A stretch of 64,000 nt of DNA, taken from the NCBI RefSeq assembly GCF_014203355.1, contig NZ_JACHIR010000001.1, forward strand, positions 2,544,038 to 2,608,037. The letters run 5' to 3'. Numbering within the stretch: position 1 is the stretch's first letter; every line of letters starts with the position of its first letter. The notes beneath the pieces were generated by a model. That model worked only from the letters and a program-made list of their open reading frames with translations, was not told the origin of the DNA and did no database searches. Shown in pieces: positions 35,964 to 45,128 of the stretch. The position numbers were made by a program, and so were the translations under genes. The DNA is from Kutzneria kofuensis (lineage in GTDB: Bacteria; Actinomycetota; Actinomycetes; Mycobacteriales; Pseudonocardiaceae).

Positions 35964-37733
35964 GTGAACCGCACGTTCCAGGTCGACCTGCGCGGCGTCG
36001 TGGACCTGCTCAGCCATCACCTGTACGCGAGTCCCCGGGTCTACCTGCGCGAGCTGCTGCAGAACGCGGTGGACGCGGTGACGGCGCGGCAAGCGGGTGT
36101 CCCGGACGCGCCGGCGGAGATCCGCGTGGTCACCGGGCCGGCGGCGGTCACCGTGACGGACACCGGGATCGGGTTGACCGAGGCGCAGGTGCACGAGCTG
36201 CTGGCGACCATCGGCCGCAGTTCCAAGCGGGACGAGCTGGGCTTCGCGCGCCACGAGTTCCTCGGCCAGTTCGGCATCGGCCTGCTGTCGGCGTTCCTCG
36301 GCGCGGACGAAGTCAAGGTGACGACGCGGGCCGAGGGCGCGCCGGCGGTGCTGTGGACGGGGCGGGCCGACGGCACGTACGACATCAAGCCGGCGCAGCG
36401 CGACGAGGTCGGCACGACGGTGGAGCTGACCGCCCGCCCCGGCGCGGAGCAGTGGTTCGAGCCGCCGACGGTCGTCGAGCTGGCCCGCCTGTACGGATCG
36501 ATGCTGCCGGTGCCGGTCACGGTGGACGGCGCGCCGGTCAGCGGCGCCGGCACGCCGTGGCGGGACGACGACCGCGAGCCGGGCCAGCGACGGGCGGACC
36601 TGGTCGGCTACGCGCAGGAGACACTGGGCTTCACCCCGTTCGACGTGATCGACCTGGCGGTGCCGGAGGCAGGCCTGACCGGCGTCGCCTACGTGTTGCC
36701 GTTCCCGGCGAACCCGGCCGAGCACGCCGGCCACCGCGTCTACCTGAAGGGCATGCTGCTCACCGAGAGCGCGCAGGGGCTGCTGCCGGACTGGGCGTTC
36801 TTCGCCCGCTGCGTGGTCGACGCGGGCGAGCTGCGGCCGACCGCGAGCCGCGAGGCGCTGTACGCGGACAACCTGCTCGACACGACCAGGCAGGCGCTGG
36901 GCGACCAGCTGCGCGGCTGGCTGGTCGGGCTGGCCCGCGCCGACCAGGCCCGGCTGCACAAGTTCCTCGGCGTGCACCACCTGGGCGTGAAGGCCCTGGC
37001 CCTGCACGACGACGACATGCTGCGGCTGGTCGAGCAGTGGTGGCCGATGGAGACCAACGTCGGCCGGATGACGCTGGCGGACTTCCGCGCCCAGCACGGC
37101 GAGATCCGCTACTGCGCCACCGCCGACGACTTCCGGCAGCTGGCCGGCGTGGCCGCGGCCCAGGACATCGCGCTGGTCAACGGCGGTTACACGTACGACG
37201 CGGAGATCATCGAACGGCTGCCGGCGATCGAGCCGGGGCTGACCGTCTCCCGGCTGGACCCGACCGACCTGGCGACCCGGTTCGACGCAGTGCCACCGGC
37301 GACCGAGCTGGCACTGCGGCCGTTCCTGGCCGCGGCGCAGCGGGCGATGGACCGGCTGGGCTGCGAGGTGGTGCTGCGCTCCTACGAGCCGGCGTCGCTG
37401 CCGGTGCTGTTCCTGGTCGACCGGTCCGCGGCGTTCCAGGCCGAGCTGCGGGCCACCAAGCAGCGGGTGGACGAGCTGTGGGCGGGCGTGCTGTCGGCGT
37501 TCGACAAGCCCGCCGACGACCGGCCGCAGCTGGTGCTCAACCACCGCAACCCGCTGGTCCGGCGGGTGTGCGGGCTGACCGACCCGAACCTGGTGGGGCT
37601 GTCGGTGGAGGCGCTGTACGGGCAGGCGCTGCTGCTGGGCTACCACCCGATCCGGCCGGCCGACGCGGCGCTGCTCAACCGGTCCTTCCTCGGCCTGCTG
37701 GACCAGGCCGTGCCGACCGAGGGGAACCTGTGA
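35964..37733 (+). CDS. htpG: HSP90-family (HtpG-like) chaperone
   Basis: The 589-residue protein has the GHKL ATP site: Glu30 and Asn34 (LRELLQNAVDAV), DTGIG at 66-70 and GQFGIGLLSAF at 101-110. A middle domain (RVYLKGMLLTESAQGLLPDWAFFARCVVDAGELRPTASREAL) includes the ATP-contacting Arg region, and a short C-terminal dimer part follows. It belongs to the actinobacterial HSP90-like group rather than classical HtpG. It starts at GTG 35964. The TPR gene begins 74 bases after its stop, suggesting a chaperone/co-chaperone unit. Confidence 0.9.
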   Translation: MNRTFQVDLRGVVDLLSHHLYASPRVYLRELLQNAVDAVTARQAGVPDAPAEIRVVTGPAAVTVTDTGIGLTEAQVHELLATIGRSSKRDELGFARHEFLGQFGIGLLSAFLGADEVKVTTRAEGAPAVLWTGRADGTYDIKPAQRDEVGTTVELTARPGAEQWFEPPTVVELARLYGSMLPVPVTVDGAPVSGAGTPWRDDDREPGQRRADLVGYAQETLGFTPFDVIDLAVPEAGLTGVAYVLPFPANPAEHAGHRVYLKGMLLTESAQGLLPDWAFFARCVVDAGELRPTASREALYADNLLDTTRQALGDQLRGWLVGLARADQARLHKFLGVHHLGVKALALHDDDMLRLVEQWWPMETNVGRMTLADFRAQHGEIRYCATADDFRQLAGVAAAQDIALVNGGYTYDAEIIERLPAIEPGLTVSRLDPTDLATRFDAVPPATELALRPFLAAAQRAMDRLGCEVVLRSYEPASLPVLFLVDRSAAFQAELRATKQRVDELWAGVLSAFDKPADDRPQLVLNHRNPLVRRVCGLTDPNLVGLSVEALYGQALLLGYHPIRPADAALLNRSFLGLLDQAVPTEGNL

Positions 37734-37775
37734 GCGAGCTTGCGAGCGAACCACCGAGCACTGCGCCCTTGGCCG

Positions 37776-37807
37776 CAGACCCTCCGAGCGCTAGCGAGGA
37801 GGGTCTG
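37776..37807 (+). promoter_or_regulatory. Hairpin sequestering ribosome binding site and start of the TPR gene
   Basis: CAGACCCTCC (37776-37785) pairs perfectly with GGAGGGTCTG (37798-37807) over a 12-base loop. The right arm holds the Shine-Dalgarno GGAGGG and its last base is the G of the GTG start codon. In mRNA the stem would hide the start, so TPR translation may need htpG ribosome run-through, a factor, or unfolding by heat. Confidence 0.65.
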
Positions 37808-40530
37808 TGAGCCAATCCGAGGAGGAGCTGGCCGACAGACTCGACCAGGTCGCCCGCATGCCGTACGGGCGGGGCCAGGTGGCGGCGATCGAGGAGCTGC
37901 TGCGGCACGTGGACGCCAGCGGCAGCGACAACCTCAAGTACGTCACCCGGCTGCTGGCCACCACCGCGTACCAGTACGGCGGCGAGCCGGCGAAGGCGTT
38001 CGTCACCTTCTCCTGGTGCCTGGCCGCCTACGACCGCGGCGAGGGCGACCCGGCGCAGGACCACCATCTGTTCTGGTACTTCAAGTGGATGGTCAGCTCG
38101 CTGACCATGTTCCCGGAGGTGCCGCTGGACCGGACGTACGGCGTGCTCGACGACATGGAGCGCCGCTACCGGCTGGCCGGGCACACGCTGAACCCCGTGC
38201 ACCAGCACCGCCGCCTGGTCGCGCAGCACATCGGCGACCGGGAGACCGCGGCCGAGCAGTACCGGCTGTGGTGCGCCACGCCGCGCGGCGCGATGGCCGA
38301 CTGCATCGGCTGCGAGCCGACCGCGAAGGTGGCGTACCTGGCCTGGGAGGGCCGGCACGAGGACGCGGTCGCGCTGGCGCTGCCGGTGCTGGACGGCCAG
38401 ATGACGTGCATCGAGCAGCCGCACAGCATCCTCACCGAGCTGCTGGTGCCGTACCTGCGCACGGGTCGGCTGACTGAGGCCGCCGACGCGCACCGCACCG
38501 CGTACCGGGCGATCCAGAGCAACCGGGCCGAGCTGTCCTCGGTCGCCGACCACGTGGGCTTCTGCACCCGCACCGGCAACCACGCGCGGGCGCTGGAGCT
38601 GGTGGAGCGGCACTTGGGCTGGCTGGAGGAGCCGCCGACCCCGTTCGCGGACATGCGGTTCAGTGCCATGGCTGCCGGGGCGTTGGACCGCATCGTCGCC
38701 GCAGGCCACTCAGGTTTGACCGTACGGCGAGGGTCTGACGAAGTCGGCGTGGCGGCGCTGCGTGACGAGCTGACCGAGCGGGCGCTGGCGCTGGCGGCCC
38801 GGTTCGACGCCCGCAACGGCACCGACGAGGTGGGCCGGCTGACCGCCGAGGCGATCGCCGCCGAGCCGCTGGTCGACCACCTGCCGCTGTCCGGTCCGGC
38901 CCGCAAGGCGGCCGCCCGGCCCGCGCCGGAGCCACCTGAGGTGGAGCTGCCGGAGTCGCCCGGGGAGCTGGCCGAGCTGGCCGAGGCGCAGTGGGCGCGG
39001 GCGGACATCGCCGAGGCGCTGGCCACCTGGGAGCGGTTCGACCAGGTGTGTGCCGAGCCCGAGGGCGTGCTGCTGGCCCGGCGGTTGAACGCGCTGGGCG
39101 CGGTGCAGGCCGGGCAGGACCCCGAGCTGGCCGAGCAGACCTGGCGGCGGGCGGCCGAGCTGTGCGCCGAGGCCGGCGACGAGGCGCGCCGGCAGTCGCT
39201 GCTGGGCCGGGTGGCGATGCTGTACTGCCTCACCGAACGCGGCGAGCAGGGCTATCCGCTGCTGGTCGAGACGTGCGCGGAGATCGGCCGGGTCGGCGAC
39301 GCGGACCGCCGGCTCGCGGCCCAGCTGCGGCTGGTCGCCGGGCTGCAGGCGCTGCACCGGCACGACGAGGCCGACGAGGTGCTGGCCGGGTTGGACCCGC
39401 TGGTCGCCGAGTCGGGCAAGCCGGACCTCGCCGCCCAGGTCGCGTTCGAACGGGCCCAGCGCAGCGGGTCCGTCGAGGACGCGGAGCGGGCGGTGGAGTT
39501 GTGGCGCGCGGTCGGGCCGTGCAACGCGCTGAGCCGGGCCGTCGTGGTCGCGGGCAATGCCTACGCCCGGACCGGCGACCTCGCGCGGGCGTACCAGGTG
39601 ATGGCGGACGCCGTCACCGCGACCGATCCGCACCTGCGGGGCCGAGCCGCGCACCAGCGCGGGCGCATGGCCCTCGACCTGGACCGGGCGAAGGACGCCT
39701 ACGAGTCGCTGGTCGACGCCATCGCCGCCCTGACCGCGGGCGAGGAGCGGGTCGGCGTCGCGTACGCGCAGGTCGACCTGGCCGCCGCCTGCCTGGGCCT
39801 GGACCGGCCCGGCGAGCTGGCCGACTGCGTCGAGGACGCGCTGCCGGTGCTGCTACGGGTCGGCGACGCCGACGAGACCGCCCGGGCCCGCTTCCTGCTG
39901 TCCAAGGCGTACCGGGCGCTCGGCCGCGGCGTGCAGGCCCTTGAGCTGCTGGACCAGGTCGCCGACCACTGCCGCGAGGGCGGCAACCCCGCCGGCACCG
40001 GACAGATGCTGTCGGCGTCCGCCGAGATCCTGGACTCGCTGGACCGCGACGCCGAGGCCGCGCAGCGGTTCGCCGAGGCCGCCGAGGCGTATCACGAGGC
40101 CGAGCTGCCGATCGACGAGCTGTCCTGCCGGCGGCAGTGCGCCACGTCGTGGCTGTGGGGTGGTGAGCACGAGTTGGCCGTCGAGGCCCTGGGGGCAGCC
40201 GACGTGCTGGCCGCCGAGCTCGGCGAGGCCGAGCCGGCGCTGGTGTGGGAGCAGGCGATGCTCGGCTACGACGGGGCCCGGGTGCTGGCCAACACCGAGC
40301 GGTTCGGGGAGGCGCTGGTCCGGGTCGCGCCGTGCGCCGAACGGTTCCGGCGGCTGCAGGCGTACACCGAGGCCGCGATGGCGGAGGCGCTGCGCGGACG
40401 GCTGCTGGTCGATCTGGACCGGCTGCCCGAGGCGGAGCAGGTTCTCACGGGAGCGTTGGCGGCCCTGCCGGCGGAGTTGCACGGGCCGAGGCAGCAGCTG
40501 GCGGCTTTGTTGGAACGGATCAGGAGTTAG
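37807..40530 (+). CDS. Large TPR-repeat protein, probable HSP90 partner
   Basis: The 907-residue protein is almost all helical repeats rich in Ala/Glu/Leu: LAELAEAQWARADIAEALATWERF, LLVETCAEIGRVGDADRRLAAQLRLVAGLQAL and LALDLD-like pairs recur every ~34-40 residues, typical of tetratricopeptide repeats. No enzyme motif is seen. It follows the HSP90 gene in the same direction. A TPR co-chaperone or scaffold role is inferred from this pairing and from TPR-HSP90 partnerships in eukaryotes. GTG 37807 lies in a hairpin. An 11-bp terminator follows. Confidence 0.8.
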   Translation: MSQSEEELADRLDQVARMPYGRGQVAAIEELLRHVDASGSDNLKYVTRLLATTAYQYGGEPAKAFVTFSWCLAAYDRGEGDPAQDHHLFWYFKWMVSSLTMFPEVPLDRTYGVLDDMERRYRLAGHTLNPVHQHRRLVAQHIGDRETAAEQYRLWCATPRGAMADCIGCEPTAKVAYLAWEGRHEDAVALALPVLDGQMTCIEQPHSILTELLVPYLRTGRLTEAADAHRTAYRAIQSNRAELSSVADHVGFCTRTGNHARALELVERHLGWLEEPPTPFADMRFSAMAAGALDRIVAAGHSGLTVRRGSDEVGVAALRDELTERALALAARFDARNGTDEVGRLTAEAIAAEPLVDHLPLSGPARKAAARPAPEPPEVELPESPGELAELAEAQWARADIAEALATWERFDQVCAEPEGVLLARRLNALGAVQAGQDPELAEQTWRRAAELCAEAGDEARRQSLLGRVAMLYCLTERGEQGYPLLVETCAEIGRVGDADRRLAAQLRLVAGLQALHRHDEADEVLAGLDPLVAESGKPDLAAQVAFERAQRSGSVEDAERAVELWRAVGPCNALSRAVVVAGNAYARTGDLARAYQVMADAVTATDPHLRGRAAHQRGRMALDLDRAKDAYESLVDAIAALTAGEERVGVAYAQVDLAAACLGLDRPGELADCVEDALPVLLRVGDADETARARFLLSKAYRALGRGVQALELLDQVADHCREGGNPAGTGQMLSASAEILDSLDRDAEAAQRFAEAAEAYHEAELPIDELSCRRQCATSWLWGGEHELAVEALGAADVLAAELGEAEPALVWEQAMLGYDGARVLANTERFGEALVRVAPCAERFRRLQAYTEAAMAEALRGRLLVDLDRLPEAEQVLTGALAALPAELHGPRQQLAALLERIRS

Positions 40531-41041
40531 GGAGGCCACGGGTCCGATCAGGGGGAGGGGACCCGTGGCGAGACTGTGATGGGGTGCGCGACACGCGCGG
40601 TGTGATTGCGACGCGGCGGATCCGTCCTGGTGCGGACGACCAGGGCGGACCCGCCGCGCCGCGGGTCCGTCGGCGCGCCGTAGCGGGGCCGGCGGCCGAC
40701 AAGCCCTCCGGACCCACCGGCTCGTACCGGCTGCGCGGCCGGTGGGTCGTCGTCTCCCCCCAGTGCGGGCGCCAGTCCGGAGACTTCCCACCACTGAGGA
40801 GACCCCTCTGCCCCTCAGTGACGAACGGGGGTCGTCACCGCTGGAACCTCATCCCCGAAACGCCCCGCCTTCCCCAACGAGGACCTTTCGGAAACGCACC
40901 CGGACGAGCATGTCAGCCGGCGGCGGGGGGCGAACCCCTGTGCGTGGTTCCGGTCCGTAAAATGCCTGCTCAGATGGGGAAGATGGTTTTCCGGTCCGGA
41001 CGGGGCGGCCGGCAGAGACGACTACGGACGGGCCGCGACAC
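40531..41041. other. 511-base gap before the STAND-WD40 gene
   Basis: No gene is supported here; apparent open frames have a non-coding residue mix and no family match. Besides the TPR terminator there is a second perfect 11-bp stem (GACCCACCGGC, 40711-40721, with 40738-40748). The stretch CCGTAAAATGCC (~40955-40966) is the least GC-rich and is the best place for the promoter of the STAND gene. Confidence 0.5.
40535..40569 (+). terminator. Hairpin terminator after the TPR gene
   Basis: GCCACGGGTCC (40535-40545) is complementary to 40559-40569 with a 13-base loop, starting five bases after the TPR stop. No T-tract follows. Confidence 0.7.
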
Positions 41042-44000
41042 ATGAGCAGTTCGGGACCGGTGCTGGGGCCTCGCGGGCAGTTCGCGGAGCGGTTCGCGCT
41101 GCTGTACGCGGAGGCCGGCGAGCCGCCGCTGAAGCGGGTCACCGAGTCGGTGGCGCGCGCCCGGAAGGTGGACGAGCGGGGCCGCCCGGTCCGGGTGCCG
41201 GCGCAGCGGGTGAGCGACTGGCGGCGCGGCCGGAACGTGCCGGCGCGGTTCTCGGCGCTGGCGGCCGTGCTGGAGGTGTTGGTCGGCGAGGCGCGCAAGC
41301 TGCGGGCGACGCCGGTCGTGGAGGGCCTGTACGACCTGACGGACTGGCGCCGGCTGTGGGAGCAGGCGCTGGCGAGCCCGGTGACCTCGGACGCCGAGGA
41401 CCAGCCGGAGCAGCAACAGCCGTCCGAGGATGTCGGCGCCTGCCCGTACCGGGGTCTGGCGGTGTTCCGGCAGGAGGACGCGGGCTGGTTCTACGGCCGG
41501 GAGCGGAGCACGGCGTCGCTGGTGTCCCGGCTGGCGTCGGCGGTGCGGACCGGCGGCATCGTGATGCTGGTCGGCGCGTCGGGCGCGGGCAAGTCGTCGC
41601 TGATGCGGGCCGGGCTGGGGCCGGCGGTGCAGGAGGGCGCGCTCGGCCCCGGCGCGTGGCCGACGGTGGTGCTGACCCCGACCGTGGATCCGCTGAAGGA
41701 GCTGGTCCGGCTGGTGCCGGAGCTGGCCGAGGCGGTGGACGACGGGCTGGCCGAGTTCGACGAGGACAAGTTCACGGCCCAGGTCCGCGAGGCGATGGCG
41801 TCCTACGGCGAGCGGGTCGCCGGCCCGGGCGCGCGCCCGGTGCTGATGGTCGACCAGTTCGAGGAGACGTTCACCCTCTCGGACGACGAGGCGCGGCGCG
41901 GGCTGTTCGTGGCGGCGCTGCACGCCGCGTGCACGGGCGAGGGCCAGGCGCTGGTGGTGCTGGGCGTGCGGGCCGACTTCTACGGCCGCTGCCTGGACTA
42001 CCGGGAGCTGGCCGAGGCGCTGCAGGACCGGCAGATGGTGCTGGGCGCGATGACGGTCGCCGAGCTGCGGGAGGCGGTGGCGCGGCCGGCCCGTGCGGTG
42101 GGCCTGCAGCTGGAGTCGGGCCTGGTCGACCTGATGCTGTCGGACCTGGGCGTGAACACGTCCCGCAACGGCCAGGGCAGCTACGACGCGGGGGCGCTGC
42201 CGCTGTTGTCGCACGCGCTGCTGGCCACCTGGCAGCGCCGGCAGGCCGGCCGGATGACCGTGGCCGGCTACCGCGCGGCCGGCGGCATCCAGGGGGCGGT
42301 CGCCGCGACGGCCGAGCGGGCCTGGGCCGACCTGGACGCGGCCGGTCAGGCGGCGGCCCGGCCGGTGCTGCTGCGGCTGGTCCGCGTGGGCGAGGACACC
42401 CAGGACACGCGCCGCCGGTCCAGCCGGCAGGAGCTGCTGGAGCAGGCGGTCAACCCGGCGGCCGCGGCCGAGGCCCTGGAGGTGCTGGCCCGGGCGCGGC
42501 TGATCACACTGGACGCCGGCATCGTGGAGATCACCCACGAGGCGCTGCTGCAGGCGTGGCCGCGGCTGCGCGGCTGGATCGACCGGGACCGCGCCGGCAA
42601 CCTGCTGCGGCAGCGGCTGGAGGAGGACGCCGAGAGCTGGGAGGCCGAGCACCGGGACTCCTCTCTGCTGTACCGGGGCGGCCGGTTGGAGGCGGCCCAG
42701 CAGTGGGCCCGATCGGCCGACCCGGGTGCGCTGACCACCGTGGCCAAGGCGTTCCTCGACGACGCGATCCGGCACCGCCGCCGGGCGACCTGGCTGCGCC
42801 GGTCCGGGGTGGCGGCGGCCGCGGTGCTGGTGACGATCGCCGTGGTCGCCGCGACGCTGGCCTTCAACCAGCGGGACGACGCGCTGTACACGGGCGTGCT
42901 CGCGGCGGCGGACAACGCCATGACCACCGACCCGTCCCTGGCCGCGCAGCTGGCGCTGGTGGCGCACCGGATGCGGCCGGACGACCCGGCCGCGTCCTCG
43001 CGGGTGCTGTCCTCGGCCTCGGCGCCGCTGGCCACCGTGCTCGACGGGCACACCGGCGCCGTGTACCTGACCACGTTCAGCCCGAACGGCACGCTGCTGG
43101 CCACCGCCAGCTACGACAACACGGTCCGGCTGTGGGACGTGCGCGACCGGCAGCGGCCGGTGCCGATCGGCAAGCCGATCACCGGCTTCGGCAGCTGGGT
43201 CAGCTCGGCGGTGTTCAGCCCCGACGGCAGGACGCTGGCCGCGGCCGGCGACGACCATCTGGTGCGGCTGTACGACATCGCCGACCCCGCGCACCCCCGG
43301 CTCATCGGCGCGCCGCTCAACCAGGACACCGGCACCATCTACCTGATCGCCTTCAGCCCGGACGGCAAGACCCTGGCCGCCGCGTGCGAGCACCAGAAGG
43401 CTCAGCTGTGGGACGTCCACGACATCGAACACCCGACGCCGCTGGCCGCGCTGACCGGGCACACCAACCCGGTGCGGTCGATCGCGTTCAGCCCGAACGG
43501 CCGCTACCTGGCCGCCGGCGGCGACGACCGGACCGTGCTGTTGTACGACGTGTCGAACCCGCGGGTGCCGGTCCAGGTCGGGGTCCCGCTGGGCGGCTAC
43601 AAGGACACCGTGCACTCGGTGGCGTTCAGCCCGGACGGCTCGATGCTGGCCAGCGGCAGCGGGGACGGCTCGGTCCGGTTGTGGGACGTGCGCGACCCCG
43701 CGTCGGCCCCGGAGATCGGGCTGCCGCTGAGCGGGCTGAGCCCGCAGTGGTCGGTGGCGTTCACGCCGGACGGCCGGATCCTCGGCTCGGCCGGCCAGGA
43801 CGGCTCGGTCCGGTTGTGGAACCTGGCCAACCCGGCGCAGCCGGGCCTGATCGGGCAGCCGCTGACCGGCAACGACCTGTACGCGCTCGGTTTCAGCCCG
43901 GACGGCCGGACCCTGGCCACCGGTGGCGGCGACACCGAGGTGCGGCTGTGGACCATGCCGTCCCCGCTGGGCATCGGGCAGGCCGGCTCGATGGAGCCGC

Positions 44001-45016
44001 CCACCCCGCGACCGGACGGCAAGGTGGTGGCGACCGGGGCCGCCGACGGCTCGGTGCGGCTGTGGGACACCTCCGACCCGACGCAGCTGCGCCAGGTCGG
44101 CTCGATCACCGGGTTGGAGGGCGTCAGCCAGGTGGAGTTCACGCCGAACGGCCGGGTGCTGGTCGTCACCGGCGGCAACAAGGGGATCCGGCTCTACGAC
44201 GTGTCCGACCCGGCGCACCCTCGGCAGCTGGGGCCGCCGATCCCGCTGGAGACCCGCTACTCGTCGATGCTGGCGATCAGCCCGGACGGCCGGTTCATGG
44301 CCACCGACCGGGACGACCACAGCGCCCAGCTCTACGACATCGCCGATCCCGCGCACCCGAAGCCGCTGGGCCGGCCGGTGATCAAGCACGGGGACCGGCC
44401 CAGCGACTACATCTACGACGCCGTGTTCACGCCGGACGGCAAGACGTTGATCACCGCCAGCGCCACCAACACCGTGCGGCTGTGGGACATCTCCGACCCG
44501 GCCGACCCCAAGCCGCTCGGCGAGCCGCTGACCGGGCACGACGACGCCGTCAAGGTGCTGGCGCTCTCAGGCGACGGGCGAACCCTGGCCACCGCCGGCG
44601 ACGACGACTTCGTGCTGCTGTGGGACATCAGTGACCCCGCGCGACCGCGCCAGCTCGGCCGGCTCACCGGCTACGCCAAGGGCATTCAGACGGTGGAGTT
44701 CAGCGCCGACGGCAAGGCCGTGATCACCGGCAACCCGGACCAGGGCGTGCGGATGTGGGACGTGTCCGACCCGGCCAAGCCGGTGGCCATGGGTTTGTCG
44801 GTGGTGCAGCGCAACCTGGCCAGCGACGCCGCCGCGTACCTGCCCGGCACCGACTACATCGTCTACACCACCAACTCGGACTCGGCGGTGCGGACCATGG
44901 ACCTGGACGTGGACCACGCCGTCGACCGGATCTGCTCGGCCACCCGCAACGTGCTCACCCAGTCCGTCTGGAACCTGCACCTCCCCCAGCTCCCCTACGA
45001 CCCACCCTGCAAGTGA
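41042..45016 (+). CDS. HTH / STAND NTPase / transmembrane / WD40 protein
   Basis: The 1324-residue protein has an N-terminal helix-turn-helix-like region (1-100, VPAQRVSDWRRGRNVPARFS), an nSTAND1 NTPase with Walker A VGASGAGKSS (~178-186) and Walker B VLMVDQFEETF (~267-277), a C-terminal winged-helix/arm region (to ~585), one membrane segment (~589-610) and ~14 WD40 blades from ~668 (each with FSPDGxxLA and VRLWD motifs). STAND proteins sense ligands and oligomerise on NTP binding; the propeller would be outside or be the sensor. Start ATG 41042. It ends at a multi-stem terminator. Confidence 0.9.
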   Translation: MSSSGPVLGPRGQFAERFALLYAEAGEPPLKRVTESVARARKVDERGRPVRVPAQRVSDWRRGRNVPARFSALAAVLEVLVGEARKLRATPVVEGLYDLTDWRRLWEQALASPVTSDAEDQPEQQQPSEDVGACPYRGLAVFRQEDAGWFYGRERSTASLVSRLASAVRTGGIVMLVGASGAGKSSLMRAGLGPAVQEGALGPGAWPTVVLTPTVDPLKELVRLVPELAEAVDDGLAEFDEDKFTAQVREAMASYGERVAGPGARPVLMVDQFEETFTLSDDEARRGLFVAALHAACTGEGQALVVLGVRADFYGRCLDYRELAEALQDRQMVLGAMTVAELREAVARPARAVGLQLESGLVDLMLSDLGVNTSRNGQGSYDAGALPLLSHALLATWQRRQAGRMTVAGYRAAGGIQGAVAATAERAWADLDAAGQAAARPVLLRLVRVGEDTQDTRRRSSRQELLEQAVNPAAAAEALEVLARARLITLDAGIVEITHEALLQAWPRLRGWIDRDRAGNLLRQRLEEDAESWEAEHRDSSLLYRGGRLEAAQQWARSADPGALTTVAKAFLDDAIRHRRRATWLRRSGVAAAAVLVTIAVVAATLAFNQRDDALYTGVLAAADNAMTTDPSLAAQLALVAHRMRPDDPAASSRVLSSASAPLATVLDGHTGAVYLTTFSPNGTLLATASYDNTVRLWDVRDRQRPVPIGKPITGFGSWVSSAVFSPDGRTLAAAGDDHLVRLYDIADPAHPRLIGAPLNQDTGTIYLIAFSPDGKTLAAACEHQKAQLWDVHDIEHPTPLAALTGHTNPVRSIAFSPNGRYLAAGGDDRTVLLYDVSNPRVPVQVGVPLGGYKDTVHSVAFSPDGSMLASGSGDGSVRLWDVRDPASAPEIGLPLSGLSPQWSVAFTPDGRILGSAGQDGSVRLWNLANPAQPGLIGQPLTGNDLYALGFSPDGRTLATGGGDTEVRLWTMPSPLGIGQAGSMEPPTPRPDGKVVATGAADGSVRLWDTSDPTQLRQVGSITGLEGVSQVEFTPNGRVLVVTGGNKGIRLYDVSDPAHPRQLGPPIPLETRYSSMLAISPDGRFMATDRDDHSAQLYDIADPAHPKPLGRPVIKHGDRPSDYIYDAVFTPDGKTLITASATNTVRLWDISDPADPKPLGEPLTGHDDAVKVLALSGDGRTLATAGDDDFVLLWDISDPARPRQLGRLTGYAKGIQTVEFSADGKAVITGNPDQGVRMWDVSDPAKPVAMGLSVVQRNLASDAAAYLPGTDYIVYTTNSDSAVRTMDLDVDHAVDRICSATRNVLTQSVWNLHLPQLPYDPPCK

Positions 45017-45128
45017 ACCCCCGCGAGTCACGCTCTCAGGCACACCGAATGTAAGTCTGCGGCACCCCCGATCGGGTGTGCGCGAAACCTACATTCGGTG
45101 TGCTCCAGAGCGTGACTCGCCGGGGGTT
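45016..45128. terminator. Three-tier inverted repeat between convergent genes
   Basis: The outer arms (45016-45036 with 45107-45128) pair over 21 bases with one bulge. The middle arms GCACACCGAATGTA (45040-45053) match 45090-45103, and an inner CACCC/GGGTG stem lies at the centre. It begins at the stop of the STAND gene and covers the last codons of the convergent GT2 gene, so it probably terminates both. Confidence 0.8.

Noticed and set aside
40531-41041. Open frame across the gap before the STAND gene
   Set aside because: The residue mix is Arg/Gly/Pro-rich with no family motif, and the region contains two strong hairpins and the expected promoter. It is better read as non-coding.
35964-45016. 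Anti-phage defence island reading of HSP90-TPR-STAND
   Set aside because: STAND proteins occur in defence, but no effector nuclease, protease or other known defence gene is adjacent, and the domains are also common in signalling. Not claimed.
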